A stretch of 64,000 bases of DNA, taken from NCBI GenBank assembly GCA_003439945.1, contig QVRM01006029.1, forward strand, positions 1-64,000, written 5' to 3'. The notes below the pieces were generated by a model. That model worked only from the letters and a program-made list of their open reading frames with translations. It was not told the origin of the DNA and made no database searches. Below are positions 54,046 to 64,000 of the stretch, piece after piece. This stretch comes from Dermanyssus gallinae (Eukaryota; Arthropoda; Arachnida; Mesostigmata; Dermanyssidae). The stretch's first letter is position 1. Each line of letters opens with the position of its first letter. The position numbers were made by a program, and so were the translations under genes.

Positions 54046-56000
54046 ATGTCAGGTGTCGAGCTTGAGTTAATCTGGTTCTTATGCGAAGAAGACCATCATC
54101 ATCAAGAAATAGTCGATAGGTCGACAACTTCGATCTTGTTGACACGCGATTTTCGACCAGCACACACGCCATCTCATTCCCGAAGTACTCCAGTTGACAC
54201 CACCGGAGCAGTAGGAGCTCTGCAGAGCGATCGACGGCGGCAGAATTTTGCTGGAAGCGGCCGAATTTCTTGTGAACGAACGTGATGACGTAGCTTACGA
54301 CGCGAACAGCCTTGTCAAAGCTGCTGAATCTGTTGAGATTGAAAAGCGCGGTGTTTATGGCCTGACCGACCATGGCGGCGGTGACCCTAATCTCATCTAA
54401 CACCGGCTCCAAAGACGACGCGCTGATCCCGGGCTTGCATGCTGGGGAGGTGACGCCGCTATCGCTGAGCCAAGTCGGACCCGACCACCATTCCCTATTG
54501 CCTTGGAGACAATCGGCAGTGACGCCTCGGGTCGCAAAATCTGCGACATTTTGCTCCCCGGGAACGAAGTGCCATTCGGAAGGGGCTGAGTGTTCCTGTA
54601 TCTCGCTAACCCTGTTGGCCACAAACATCTTCCAGCGATTTGCATTTTCTGCTGTCACCCAGTGGTAGGTAACCATCGAGTCGGTGTAAAGTGCGACGCG
54701 GGCAATCTGCGGAATATGCCTTCTCAGATGCGTCAACGAAAACATGCAGCCCATAGCCCTCGATCGCCTTGTTGGGGTGGCTGTTAGTCCTTTGAATAGG
54801 CATACCGTTTAAAACTTGGCCCTCACGGCACCAGTCCTCAAATCGCGAGGGCGCGAGTTTCGGCACGGCATCGTCCCAGTCAATGTTCTGCTGCCACAGT
54901 GACTGTATTAACAGCTTTCCGCGTAGCACAAATGGCAACATCCATCCAACCGGATCAAATATTCCTGCAACCCGCTGCAGTACTTTCCGCTTGGTGATTA
55001 TTTCGTGTCGATTGGGTATGTTAAGGCTGTCCACACTCACGGTGAATTAATCCGAGGCTGGTGTCCACGTTATGCCCAAAATCCTCAGCCCTGTGTGGTC
55101 GAGATTTCCATGCCCGAGATCGCGCAGGTGGTTGATGACAGTTGCACAGTTTGTCTTCCACTTGGCCAGTTTCATTCCAGCGCGGTCCAGTCCATCAATC
55201 AGTCTTGTTACAAATCGGCATGCCTTCTCTTCGCTGTTGAAGCTACGCAGCATGTCGTCATGGTAGAACAAATTCGAAAGCATCAGTTCGTTCTTGGGAT
55301 CCATGCGGTGAAAGTGTTCTCGGAGGACTGCGGCTAATAAGAAGCCACCGGGGGCTGCACCCCACGTCACGCGACACATCTGATAGCAGCGAATTCCTTT
55401 GTCAGTCGGGCCCTTCCATAGAAACCGGAATAACCTCCTGTCTTTAGGCACAACTTCAATCTGCATATACGCTTTTCAGATATCAGCTGAAACAGCAATC
55501 GGACGTGCGCGAAACGTTAACAGTAGTTCCATCATCTCGGGGTTCAGATTAGAGCCTACTAAAAGATGGTGGTTAAGAGAACATTCTCCTGGCGCGGCGC
55601 TGCTGCAATCAAATACAATTCGAGACTTCTCGTAGGAGCCGACACAATGGTGAGGCAAATAGTACGTTCCGTCACGCTCAGGTGGTCCCTCAGCCTGGAA
55701 GTTGTGAACCTCTTCGGCATATCCGTTGCGGGGGAAAGCCATAAGCTCGACATTGTATTTTTGGTACTGATCAGGGTCACGCCTCAGCTTGTTCAGTGTC
55801 GTTTCAAGTCGTCGTAACGAGGTTTTCTTGTTATTGGCTAGGTTCACGATGCTATTTTTCTTCGGAATAGTTGCCGTATAGCGGCCATTCTGATGCTGGA
55901 TCGTTGCTTCGAATAATTTTTGTGCGGTCTCTTCTTCTTTAGTTAAGCGGGTCTCTGTAAATGGCTCTATTCCAAGCCTGTCAAGCGACTACAGTTTCTC
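54040..56000 (-). pseudogene. BEL/Pao reverse transcriptase and RNase H
   Basis: TKEEETAQKLFEATIQHQN (about 55.95 kb) starts the RT. SRIVFDCSSAAPGECSLNH and LLTFRARPIAVSADI follow; motif A is cut by a TGA just after ADI. QMCRVTWGAAPGGFLLA and NLFYHDDMLRS give motif C (YHDD in place of YVDD). QRVAGIFDPVGWMLPFVLR follows. RNase H: RVALYTDSMVTYHWV, FVPGEQNVADFATRG (53972-54754). At least three frameshifts. BEL/Pao identity is clear from FDPVGW and the RNase H motifs. Confidence 0.88.
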
Positions 56001-56029
56001 GATGTCGCCAACAGACGCGGCCAGAGTTT

Positions 56030-57410
56030 TTTTTTTACTGCTGAAACCTCTCAGCTTTACTTTAGGGGATTACGGGAATCCAGACGGACATGCGCCACCC
56101 CAGCCATGGTGACTAGTCTGGGACTCGCAAACCCAGTATACCCGTTTCCCCCCCCACCCCCAGGAATCGGTAACTGCGTAGGCATTGCTTCGAATCCATG
56201 GGAGTGGTGTTGCACCAACTCCTACATTGTACTCCAATCTGGCATCATCCATCGTCTATGTCTGCCTTGGTGCAGCTCAGACGCGTCGGCCAGACCGTTA
56301 ACGCCTTCCACAGCTCCGCCACCTGGGGATGCGTCGAGAGTCATCGCCTGGAGCGTCCCTGGCTGTCCCTGCCTAATCCCAAGACTGGTTCGCCTTTGCT
56401 GCCTATTTCCCCTTCTTTCCCTGTCACCTACGGGCGCTCCCTCTCGACTGGATCGGGGACTATTGTTGAAACGAGCTCTCCTGGCAGTTTCCTTGGCCAC
56501 CTTTAAGGACATGATAGTCTCGAAGAAGGCACAGGACTCCCTCCACGCCTTCGCCGAAGTCAGCATGTGTGCTACAACCTTCTTGATCGGCTTTCCTCTC
56601 ACGGTGGTCGCACCCGTGTCTCTGGCTTCTTGGAGGGCCGGACATCGCAGAACTGTGTGCTCGACATCGTCCGTCTCACCCGATCTGCATAACGCGCAGA
56701 TGTCGATACTCGCCTTGTTAATTCTTACCATGTACGTTTGGAACTGGCCATGCCCGGTCAGCACTGTCGTATCGAAGACAGCTCACCGTGGTTGCAGTCG
56801 TACCACGCCTTCAGGTCAGGGATGAGGTCTCTGGCCCAGCTCCCCGCGGGCGGCCTCCGAGGGTCTCCCGGCTGCACTGCGGCCCATTCTTCATGCTACC
56901 GGGCGATTGTATTCGATCTAGCCGTTGTTAAGTCTAGATCGCCATCCTTCCATCTTTCGGCCCGTTCGCTTGCCAGCAGATCCCATGGCAGCATCTTAGA
57001 CAGGACCAAGAGGGCCGCGGTCGACACCGTGCGGTAAGCCCGGCAGACACGAATGGCTACTGGCCGCTGTGACGATCGAAGCGCTCTCCTGTTTCTTTGC
57101 GTCCTCAGCGCCATGTCTGCCCACACTGGAGCCGCGTATAGCGCTACCGACTCTGCTACACTGGCCAGTCTGTGCAGCCGCCGACTCTGGGCATTAACCG
57201 CGCCAGGCCGGCTGCGACCTTGTGGGCTTTACCAGCCACATGCTGGATATGCGCCGATCCATTGAGACTTTTGTCGAGCACCACTCCGAGATACTTTGCT
57301 GTCCGAGCAAGCCTGACAGCGGCCAGAGTGGTAGCACAGCAGTGCACCTGGACAGATTGCACCGTAGCATTTACTCGCGTTTCCACGGGACCATCAATAA
57401 GCCAACCGAG
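56030..57410 (-). mobile_element. LINE family F (R1-like), 5'-truncated, inside BEL/Pao
   Basis: A minus-strand insertion of about 1.4 kb: the end of the RT domain (YLGVVLDKSLNGSAHIQHV), the post-RT region (AIRVCRAYRTVSTAALLVLS), and the CCHC end (CALCRSGETDDVEHTVLRC, 56222-56764). The 3' UTR has CTGGG-TTTGCGAGT-CCCAG, a terminal hairpin GCTGA-GAGGTT-TCAGC, and a poly-A of 9. Flanking duplication is short and uncertain (ACTC). It entered between protease and RT of the BEL/Pao element. Confidence 0.85.
56222..57386 (-). pseudogene. Family F ORF2 C-terminal remnant
   Basis: Three frames: 57156-57386, 56896-57126 and 56222-56764. LTGHGQFQTYMVRINKASID precedes the C-x2-C...H-x4-C motif; GKPIKKVVAHMLTSAKAW and ETIMSLKVAKETARRARF follow, ending with an Arg-rich tail. 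Close homologues are at 23.5-24.3 and 60.3-60.5 kb. Confidence 0.83.
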
Positions 57411-57419
57411 TCGTGAGCG

Positions 57420-58628
57420 CTTAGCGAATACCCCGAAAGGAGCGGCACTTCACCTTCTCGGTAAACAGCTCTAAAGAACTGATCCATACCAACGAGTATG
57501 CAGGGTGGTTCGGGGTCGCGCTCGAGCAGGCAGCGATCAGCAAGTTGGTGGTATTTGCCGAAGGCAATTGAAGCCTTGCGCAACGCATCGGACGACGGGA
57601 CTCGAGGGTCCACGCGGATATCAGGAAACTCATGTGCAACCAGATCAATCGTTTGATTGTCATGTGTGCTTTGAAGGCGCAGCCGGTACTGAAAGGAGTC
57701 GACCACCCTCTCATCCACACCGAATCCTTGGACAGATAGTCGAGTCTTCTGCTGTGGCTGAGTGTTAGACATCTGTGCTACTAATTTCGATGATACAAAC
57801 GTTGTCGAGCTACCCATATCCCGAAATAAGCGGACCAATTTTTTTATTCTCGCCGTTTATGGGATACGCAGTAGCCATGTAGAGAATAGTGCCCGCCAAT
57901 GAGCCGGGGCCCGCCAAAACCGCTGCTAAGACCTGTGTGTCTTCAGCGGCCTCTCTGTGCATAGACGAGAAATGTTGGTGCGATTGACAAGTGTGACAGT
58001 GCACCCGAGACTTACAGTCCCGCAGTCGGTGGTCTGCGCGGAAGCATCTATAGCAGCGTTTATTTTCAGAGAGAATTTTTCGCCGGTCGTCCACACTGAG
58101 AGGCGCAGTACAGCGAGAAGTTGGATGATCAGGACATTTACAGAATAAGCACTCTCGATGTGCTCGTTGTTGTAGGGGTGATTGGTGTTGCTGTTGTTGA
58201 TTACATTGCTGCGGCTGTCGCATTGCTCGTTGTTGCTGATGCTGGTGGCCATCAACACTGTAGACTATAGTGCGTTTGAAGTCTGACGTCCTCTTCTTGT
58301 CGTGTCGCTGACCGCTGTGTTCTCTTCCAGCATCGCGGGCTAACTGCTCGGGAGTAGCAGGGGTCGGAAGGAGTGCCATGTACTCCATATGATCAGCAAA
58401 CCGCCGAAGGAACGCCAATAACTTATCAACTGATATCAAGTCCACTATCACATTTCTGTCCGGTCGGGATACATCACTGTCCCACTGTTTCGCCTTCTCG
58501 GCTGCTCGTGATAGCTGCCGGCGTTCTAAGCCACGTGCTCGCCGCAGCGAAGTGAGCGAGTTGTCGTCATCGGTAGTACTCATCATGACACCGAGTTCCA
58601 ACTCTTTCGAAACGTTTGTTGGATTCAC
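57420..58628 (-). pseudogene. BEL/Pao gag and protease
   Basis: Gag (57810-58628) begins MNPTNVSKELELG and has three Cys/His boxes near the end: CLFCKCPDHPTSRC, CYRCFRADHRLRDC and CHTCQSHQHFSSMH. Only about 130 residues precede the first box, against 300 or more in intact Pao gags, so a large deletion is likely. A one-base shift near 57.82 kb leads into the protease (57420-57838), RLFRDMGSSTTFVSSKL, with the D-x-G-S active site written DMGS. It ends at the LINE F insertion. Confidence 0.85.
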
Positions 58629-58823
58629 TCACACAGTCTACGAGGCGACGGAATCAACTAGATGTCTTCGAGAATTAAGCCAACACGCGCCGAAGTCGTG
58701 GCGGTCCGCTTAGCACGTGAAGACGCTAGAACAAGTTGTCCCAGATTGCCACCGCTGAGGGGGCATTAGTACGGCAGGCTAGAACAGCCACTTCGGTCGG
58801 CAAACGTCACAGACGAGTCACGT

Positions 58824-58841
58824 ATCCTGGTCACGGCACCA
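58824..58841 (-). other. Primer-binding site, complementary to tRNA-His 3' end
   Basis: Three bases inside the 5' LTR, the plus strand reads ATCCTGGTCACGGCACCA. This equals the 3' end of tRNA-His including CCA as I recall it from insects (at least GTCACGGCACCA is shared widely). The minus-strand element RNA would pair there and start reverse transcription. Confidence 0.75.
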
Positions 58842-58844
58842 ATT

Positions 58845-59172
58845 TGTTGACTATCTTGTCAACCGTAAGCTCTCGTCTATGTCACTGTTGCCCCGAATTA
58901 CCGTACTATTCTACACCAAGAGAAGAAGACACAAGCACTTTGCCTTACTAGTTAGCTACCGTCTCTCTGACGGCTCGATTGTGCAGTCTTTATTGCTGCG
59001 ATGTCGACGGAGGAGTGGTTGTCGTGCGACTGAATCATACAGTAGTGGCCGTTGGGTTTTTGAAAGCACGAACTGAATGTCGCCGACGCTGGTTGCCCGC
59101 GCAAATGAATGGATTTTAAACAAAGGTACTCAACGACGGCGACAGATACGGCTCTCATCTTATAAATGAAAC

Positions 59173-59173
<1 letters not shown>
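58845..59173 (-). repeat. 5' LTR of the BEL/Pao element
   Basis: In element orientation it begins TGTTTCATTTAT and ends AGATAGTCAACA. It contains the promoter of the element by position; no TATA box stands out. A (TA)n tract follows outside. Confidence 0.93.

Positions 59174-59240
<67 letters not shown>
59174..59240. repeat. (TA)n microsatellite at the outer edge of the 5' LTR
   Basis: A TA tract immediately outside the LTR end ATGAAACA. It hides any target-site duplication. Confidence 0.95.
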
Positions 59241-59245
<5 letters not shown>

Positions 59246-59489
59246 GTTTTAAATAAACTTAAAAGCAAAAGTGTTGTCAAGAAGGATTTAAGGATCCTCG
59301 ATTTCTGCATTGAGGTGCTCCGTTATTACATGTTCAGACAGTTTCCCTACTTGCCCAGTAGAGAAATTGGTCTACAGGAGGTAACGCCCGGACTGTGCGC
59401 GAGGTGCATCCGCTTTTATTGCGTGGAGTATATTCCGTTTTTTCAACAGTCGACTGACCATATCCGCTAACCCCTCCGTGTGCTGTCGT

Positions 59490-60545
59490 GAAAAGGTGCA
59501 CTTTCTAGAAGGATGGAAACAGGCCGCCCCAGTTCTTATCCCAAAACCGGAAGGAAAACGGGGTCCGACCGCTCATGACCTCACTTGCTTCTTAGACAAA
59601 TTTGGGTGCTGCTGGATTTAATTGTTTGCTCCAGCATTGTTTGCATTGACATTCATCCTGTGGTTCATGTAAACCCTTCACGTTGCACAGAACGTGATGA
59701 AATCCGTGGGCTGCAAAGGCCGTAGTTAGATGTCGATTTCTTACCCCGCTACCTGCTGCTAGATTTAGTAGGTAAACAAAACGAATTCAACACAGCAAGC
59801 TGGGGAGTTGTAATGCCGCCCCGAAAAAAAACGGATCTCCGCGTACCTCACGCGGATAATTTCACTATACTACATGGAAGGACTGGCGACAAAACATATG
59901 GAGTGACTGAGGTAGGGTCAAGCAGGGCTTCGTCCTGAGGCCGGTTCTAAAAGAGCCCGTGCTATAACGGAGTCCTCGACCTTTCCGACCTCCCAGGTCG
60001 AGACCCTGGCATCAGAAAACGGTGTTGGACTGCTAATAACCGCCGGAAGAGAACGAGCGTTAGAGCACGCAACGAACACTACACCAGTGCGGATAGCAAT
60101 CTGATGGATCCGGATAGGGCAAAGGCGCCTGCAAAAGACATACTCGAAACAACGTTCTACACCGACCTCAAGCGGGAGGCGAAGTATTTCAAGGTTGTGC
60201 TTGACACGTTTATTCTTGTATCCTGTGGGTTTTGCGCGGTTATAGGCAGCTTCAAGCATGCATGGGCATAACAAAAAAAAATGAATTAAGACATTTGTGA
60301 CTCCGGCGAGACGGACGACGTTAAGCACACTACAGTACATTGCGCGATCCTCGTTATAGCTCGAACATCGGCGCCTGTAAAGGGACTCCTAAGCGGGAGG
60401 TGGTGAATCACATAATAGCGTCGGCGACGGCACGAAAAGAAGCTCAGGCTTATTTTGACTTCGTCACGGCACTGAAGTCAGTCCCATTGAAAGGAACGAA
60501 ACGGATTGCGCAAAACGCGCCTTCGAGTGGGTGGTCAAGAAAATA
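59490..60545 (+). pseudogene. R1-like LINE RT and C-terminal relic
   Basis: Plus-strand pieces in order: FLEGWKQAAPVLIPKPEGKR (RT start), RVKQGFVLRPVL (motif B region), GLLITAGRERALEHATNTT, LKREAKYFKVVLDTFILV (compare KYLGVVLD), then CDSGETDDVKHTTVHC and KREVVNHIIASATARKEAQ (60340-60546; compare GKPIKKVVAHMLTSAKAW of family F). YADD is lost. Several frameshifts and stops. An ancient copy of a family F relative in the opposite orientation. Confidence 0.7.
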
Positions 60546-61930
60546 AGCCGAGCTAGCAACCAGAGTAAAGGACCTTTAGCTGTGCTAAAAACCCAGACCT
60601 AGGCTGTGTTTAAAAGAGAGCAGAGCTTGTCTCCTGCCGTACGTCGGGTAGAGGTTTCAAGTAGATTCTTGGAGCTCGGCCATAACGATCTGGTACGGCA
60701 GCCACCACGCACGCTCGCTCGCTTCTAGCCTTTTGTGATGAGTCTCTAGACTTTTTTAGGGCGATCTTATGCGTTGCCAGTTACAAGTCGGCTCATCGCA
60801 CGTCTGCCTCGTCCGGCCTCTTCCTGTCTGGTTTCCTTTACTGATCCAGCTCCTCGTCCTCGTATAGGTCTTTTGGAGTCTAACTTATGCATTTCTGATC
60901 AATACGATATTTTCATTCCACCAGTACTTTGGGGCGCAACTGCTTCTGCATTAGTACACTTCTGCCTTGTCGCGTGCCACAATGTGAACAGCAGCGAGCT
61001 GAAATCTGTCTACTTGACTGTCCACCAGCCTTCGTCTAATTAGTCTCGTCGATAGTCTCGGGATTCGATTCGCTGACTAGATTAAGCTCTTTAAAGCAGT
61101 CTCTTCTTTATTGAACACTTATATGCTTTTCTCTATTCTCGGCTTAAGTAAAGCCCCTTATTCATCAACTGTGTTCTTGTTTCTTATTTTATTGCTAATC
61201 CGCTAATTCGAATTGTTAATCGTTTCTCTTTCCGGCCCTCTCGTGGGCCGAAGAACTTCCTCCATGGCACTTGCTCACTGCCGTGCTTTCCTTGCTTTTG
61301 GGCATACGCTGCAGGAAGGTCCTTGAGCTGTTGGTCGTTTACTTCCAGCTTTGCCGGTGCGCGCAAAATGCAACGTAGTAGTATGTATACGGTAGTGTGT
61401 GCTGATATTTCAAAAAGTTCTATTTTCTGGGCGCTTAGACTTTATTGGCCAGTCTGACTCAGTGATCACGAATTTTTCTACGTTTATCGTTAAAACCCTT
61501 GTCGCGGCTCTTCCCCTTAGTCTGTTTAGCTGGTTTGAGGGGGGGACGTTTTTTTTTATAAAGAAATGTGTTTTATGAGTGAGGTGAAATTCGTTGAAGA
61601 CTTATAACTTTAGTTTATAAAATCCCAATCCGTCATTTTTATTGTCATTGTAAGGCTGTAGTGGTTAATTGTTTTGAGGCGGCATATCTGCTGTACAAAG
61701 CTCATGTCAGAAAGGTTTGGTGAGGTCTTGGTGCCAACGGCCTTGCTCTAAATAAAAATGGGCCAAATCGACTGATTGGAATATTGCTACTAACATAATT
61801 TGCAAGAACAGCAGACAGGTGATCGCGAAGACACATCTCGTTACCAAGTGGGTGTTGCTAGGTCGAATGAGACGGAACTCTAAATATAATTTTCTCAGGA
61901 CGCTGCCTAGCTGCACGCGTATATCTATTG
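60546..61930. other. No recognisable gene
   Basis: No coherent frame or internal repeat was recognised. A 60-codon minus frame and an 89-codon plus frame have no known motifs. Confidence 0.5.
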
Positions 61931-61932
61931 TG

Positions 61933-61933
<1 letters not shown>

Positions 61934-62007
<74 letters not shown>

Positions 62008-62024
62008 TGCTGTTGAACACGCAC

Positions 62025-62058
<34 letters not shown>

Positions 62059-62078
62059 GTGTTCAACAGCACTGATAT
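61934..62078. repeat. (TA)n tract plus TA-centred palindrome
   Basis: TA repeats to about 62004, then 21-bp arms (62001-62021 and 62058-62078, ATCAGTGCTGTTGAACACG and complement) around a 36-bp TA-rich core. The arms are perfect complements. Confidence 0.92.
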
Positions 62079-62186
62079 CAACCAATATGGCCAATGGTAC
62101 CTCCATGGGGATAAGTGTCATATAAGCGGCCACACCGTAACGGTCATCGACTGCTCCACGGGCTTTGGATTCCGCTTGGCAGGCAG

Positions 62187-62212
62187 TCTCTCTCTCTCTC
62201 TCTCTCTCTCTC
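62187..62212. repeat. (TC)n microsatellite
   Basis: About 13 TC units. Confidence 0.95.
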
Positions 62213-62339
62213 GAGATATCCAAGCGAATATGGGCAAGGGAAACTTGGCTGTGTTTGTGTGCGTACGTGTATGCTCTATATATACACGTATGTATTCGGT
62301 TGCCTGCTGGCTGATCTGTCGTTACGATCTGCGGACATC

Positions 62340-62460
62340 TCGTGCTGTTGTTATTATAGCTGTTGCTGTTGTTGTCGTTGTTGTTATTGCTGTTGTTGTT
62401 GTTGTATCGTCGTCGTTATTATCACTGCGTTTTGCTATTGTTGCTGTGGTGGAGTGATCC
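62340..62460. repeat. (GTT)n-rich imperfect repeat
   Basis: GTT/GCT/ATT triplets in a degenerate tract. It yields long Leu/Val/Cys runs in translation that are not genes. Confidence 0.85.
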
Positions 62461-62810
62461 AACTGGAATTATTGGCTCACCAGTACAGAAAAGCAGCAAC
62501 ACGGCCGTTCAGATGCTCACAACCCTCTACTATCTTGCTACCAGGCGGCAACAGAGGCGCATACCCCGAATCGTGTACTAAGCACATCAAACGGCATCGA
62601 TCTGGTCAGCGCTAGACGTCACCATCATAGCTAGCTCTCATAGCTAGCCCACCACCCACCACCTACCGGTGATCCGGCTACTTACAACTCTGTGTTCACC
62701 GCTTCAGGCTAATGGCATCTCATACGTTCTCTTACACCGACTGTCAAGAGGGCGACGTGAGTAGAGACTGCGAGCGCCTCGTACCAGTAAGCGATGTACG
62801 ATACGCCGCC

Positions 62811-63423
62811 ATGTGGGCGCCATTAGTGTCGGCGTAGCGGTGATCCTTGCTCTTGGCTTTGCTACCGGCCTGCTGATATGGATATCGACATTGCAGTTCA
62901 TCCTTCACGACTCGATCACTAAACTGCAACTGCAGATCGCTGACTCTGCAGACGCCGCCGTTCAGCGCGCTACCCAAACGGTAATGCAGGACCTAACATC
63001 GGGCTTCGTCTGTCTCGACCTGGTTGGCCTGGCTCAGGAGCAGGAAAAGACTAACAAGGACGCCATCAGTCCCGTAAGACACCTGCTGGTGGGCGGAGTC
63101 CCGATGGCCGTTCGGATTTCGGTAGTCCTGCGTAACGGAAGCCCACAGGCTTTCACACAGGTGGATCGGCGGATTTGCCGGTACAATTTCCTTGGCCCCT
63201 GTTGCGGATGGTGTACGTCGAAATCGTTCTCAACAACGGAAAAACGTACCTGAACTGGAACTATCCAACCAAGGAAGGAAATAATTACAACGGCAACTTT
63301 GACGACCCCAAGAAAAATCCCAATAAGTTTCACTTGAAGTACTACAACTTGAAAGACATACGATACTCGAGTGCTGTTGTAAACGGAACGATTTGCTTGC
63401 AACTAAATTTGAGTCCAATGTAG
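62811..63423 (+). CDS. Possible type II membrane protein fragment, function unknown
   Basis: From about 62800 one frame reads a basic segment (APRTSKRCTIRRHVG), then a hydrophobic stretch (ISVGVAVILALGFATGLLIW), then a soluble part (SITKLQLQIADSADAAVQRA). Near 63.2 kb the frame must change, after which GKTYLNWNYPTKEGNNYNGN and SAVVNGTICLQLNLSPM lead to a stop at 63421-63423. This looks like a signal anchor and ectodomain. No ATG opens the first frame, though 62712 has one in another frame followed by GTGAGT, a donor-like site. It resembles no TE protein I know and is the best host-gene candidate here. Confidence 0.35.
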
Positions 63424-64000
63424 TGGTAGATGTAGGCTTTGTGCAAATCTGTTGTGTGTCTGTCGTGATCTTGGCCGAAGCCCGTAGGCAAAAGCCCATT
63501 GGGTCGCATAGCAGTTGCTGGCCCTTACCAAGAAAACACGCTGTCTTTTGCTCTGCGAAATAACCATAACTGTCGCAATAACTGTGTTCTTCATAATGCA
63601 TCAGCGTTCATTCGCATGTTATAAATACGACATAAATGCAACAGACATATATGTGTATATAACAAGAGTGCTAAATATTGATGTAATATATATATATATA
63701 TATATATATATAGTGTTAGGCCACTATGTAAAAAGGCAAATGACTGAGTAAGTGCATAATGACAGCACTTAGTGAACTATAAACTTTAATCCGTCCTCTT
63801 TATGCCCTTTCCTTTTTTCAACATGTTAATAGTGTATAAGCATACATATATACTGGATATACATGCATATTATTTGTGCAATGATTGGTCAATGCTATCA
63901 GGCCAAAGCACGATCATCCTTCAAGTAACACTTGGAAAGGTGTCGAGCACCAAAACCGATTGCGCCAGCAGTGAGGCAATTTTCTTTCAAGATCACTCTT
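63424..64000. other. No gene seen; (TA)n at 63687-63711
   Basis: AT-rich DNA with one TA tract and no supported reading frame. It could contain 3' UTR of the preceding candidate gene. Confidence 0.5.

Larger units (their letters stand above)
52635..59173 (-). mobile_element. BEL/Pao LTR retrotransposon, defective, split by LINE F
   Basis: Two LTRs of about 328 bp (52635-52961 and 58845-59173) enclose gag, protease, RT, RNase H and integrase on the minus strand in that order, typical of BEL/Pao. The primer-binding site fits tRNA-His. The LTRs differ at about 14 substitutions and one 2-nt indel by eye, so insertion is not recent. Gag and integrase have large internal deletions, and a LINE F tail sits between protease and RT. 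Flanks are TA-rich, so a 5-bp target duplication (TATAT) is possible but not provable. Confidence 0.92.

Noticed and set aside
59918..60340. 140-codon minus-strand frame
   Set aside because: It lies antisense to the R1-like relic, whose plus-strand motifs are recognisable.
62115..62615. 166-codon frame rich in Ser, Cys and Leu
   Set aside because: It is produced by (TC)n and GTT-type repeats.

Overview
The window is repeat-filled animal DNA. No single-copy host gene can be identified with confidence. Almost every protein-like stretch belongs to a non-LTR retrotransposon (LINE) or to one BEL/Pao LTR retrotransposon. (TA)n microsatellites are scattered throughout and often sit at element ends. 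The abundance of R1-type LINEs, and a BEL/Pao primer-binding site that fits tRNA-His as I recall it from arthropods, suggest an invertebrate and probably an arthropod. The species cannot be told from the sequence. Family letters used here are my own labels.

Families. A, C, C', D and E share one layout: ORF1 starts with a PHD-type zinc finger where its N-terminus is preserved (A, C, D), and ORF2 carries an APE-like endonuclease and reverse transcriptase (RT). In A, C, C' and D, ORF2 ends with a HGYHH-like motif and a terminal Cys/His cluster. D and E have a degenerate SGNH-esterase-like domain in ORF1. B and F are R1-like, with zinc knuckles in ORF1 (B) and a CCHC motif at the ORF2 C-terminus. 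G and K are CR1/Jockey-like. H has no APE domain; its RT carries LDD instead of YADD and is followed by a CCHC finger and a PD...D motif typical of restriction-like-endonuclease LINEs.

Layout. 0-0.24 kb A-like RT fragment; 0.68-0.94 SINE; 0.94-3.26 A1 (minus); 3.6-13.1 B (plus), split by C1 (4.2-8.1, minus); 13.1-13.5 A endonuclease fragment with a 103-bp retroposed insert; 13.5-23.4 mostly gene-free, holding LINE relics at 15.6, 19.0 and 19.7 kb and inverted repeats centred on (TA)n at 21.5 kb; 23.5-24.3 F; 24.4-26.3 K; 26.6-27.1 relic; 27.1-28.9 E; 28.9-30.1 G1; 30.2-39.1 C2 (plus), split by D (32.3-37.1, minus) and a SINE (37.4-37.7); 40.7-43.3 H; 43.6-47.3 A2; 47.8-52.3 a D-like relic containing G2, which contains C' (three levels); 52.6-59.2 BEL/Pao (minus), containing F; 59.5-60.5 R1-like relic; 62.8-63.4 a short reading frame that could be a host membrane protein; the rest is gene-free.

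The window is mainly a record of transposition layers. Target-site duplications at C1, C', D, C2 and possibly H allow the order of insertions to be read. Most copies are broken. C1 ORF2 (899 codons) and C' (about 577 codons) are still open, so they are probably the youngest. The most interesting signals are a shared, covarying 3' terminal hairpin in A/C-type LINEs, a tRNA-T-arm-like hairpin in R1-like 3' UTRs, the H element, and long perfect palindromes centred on (TA)n.
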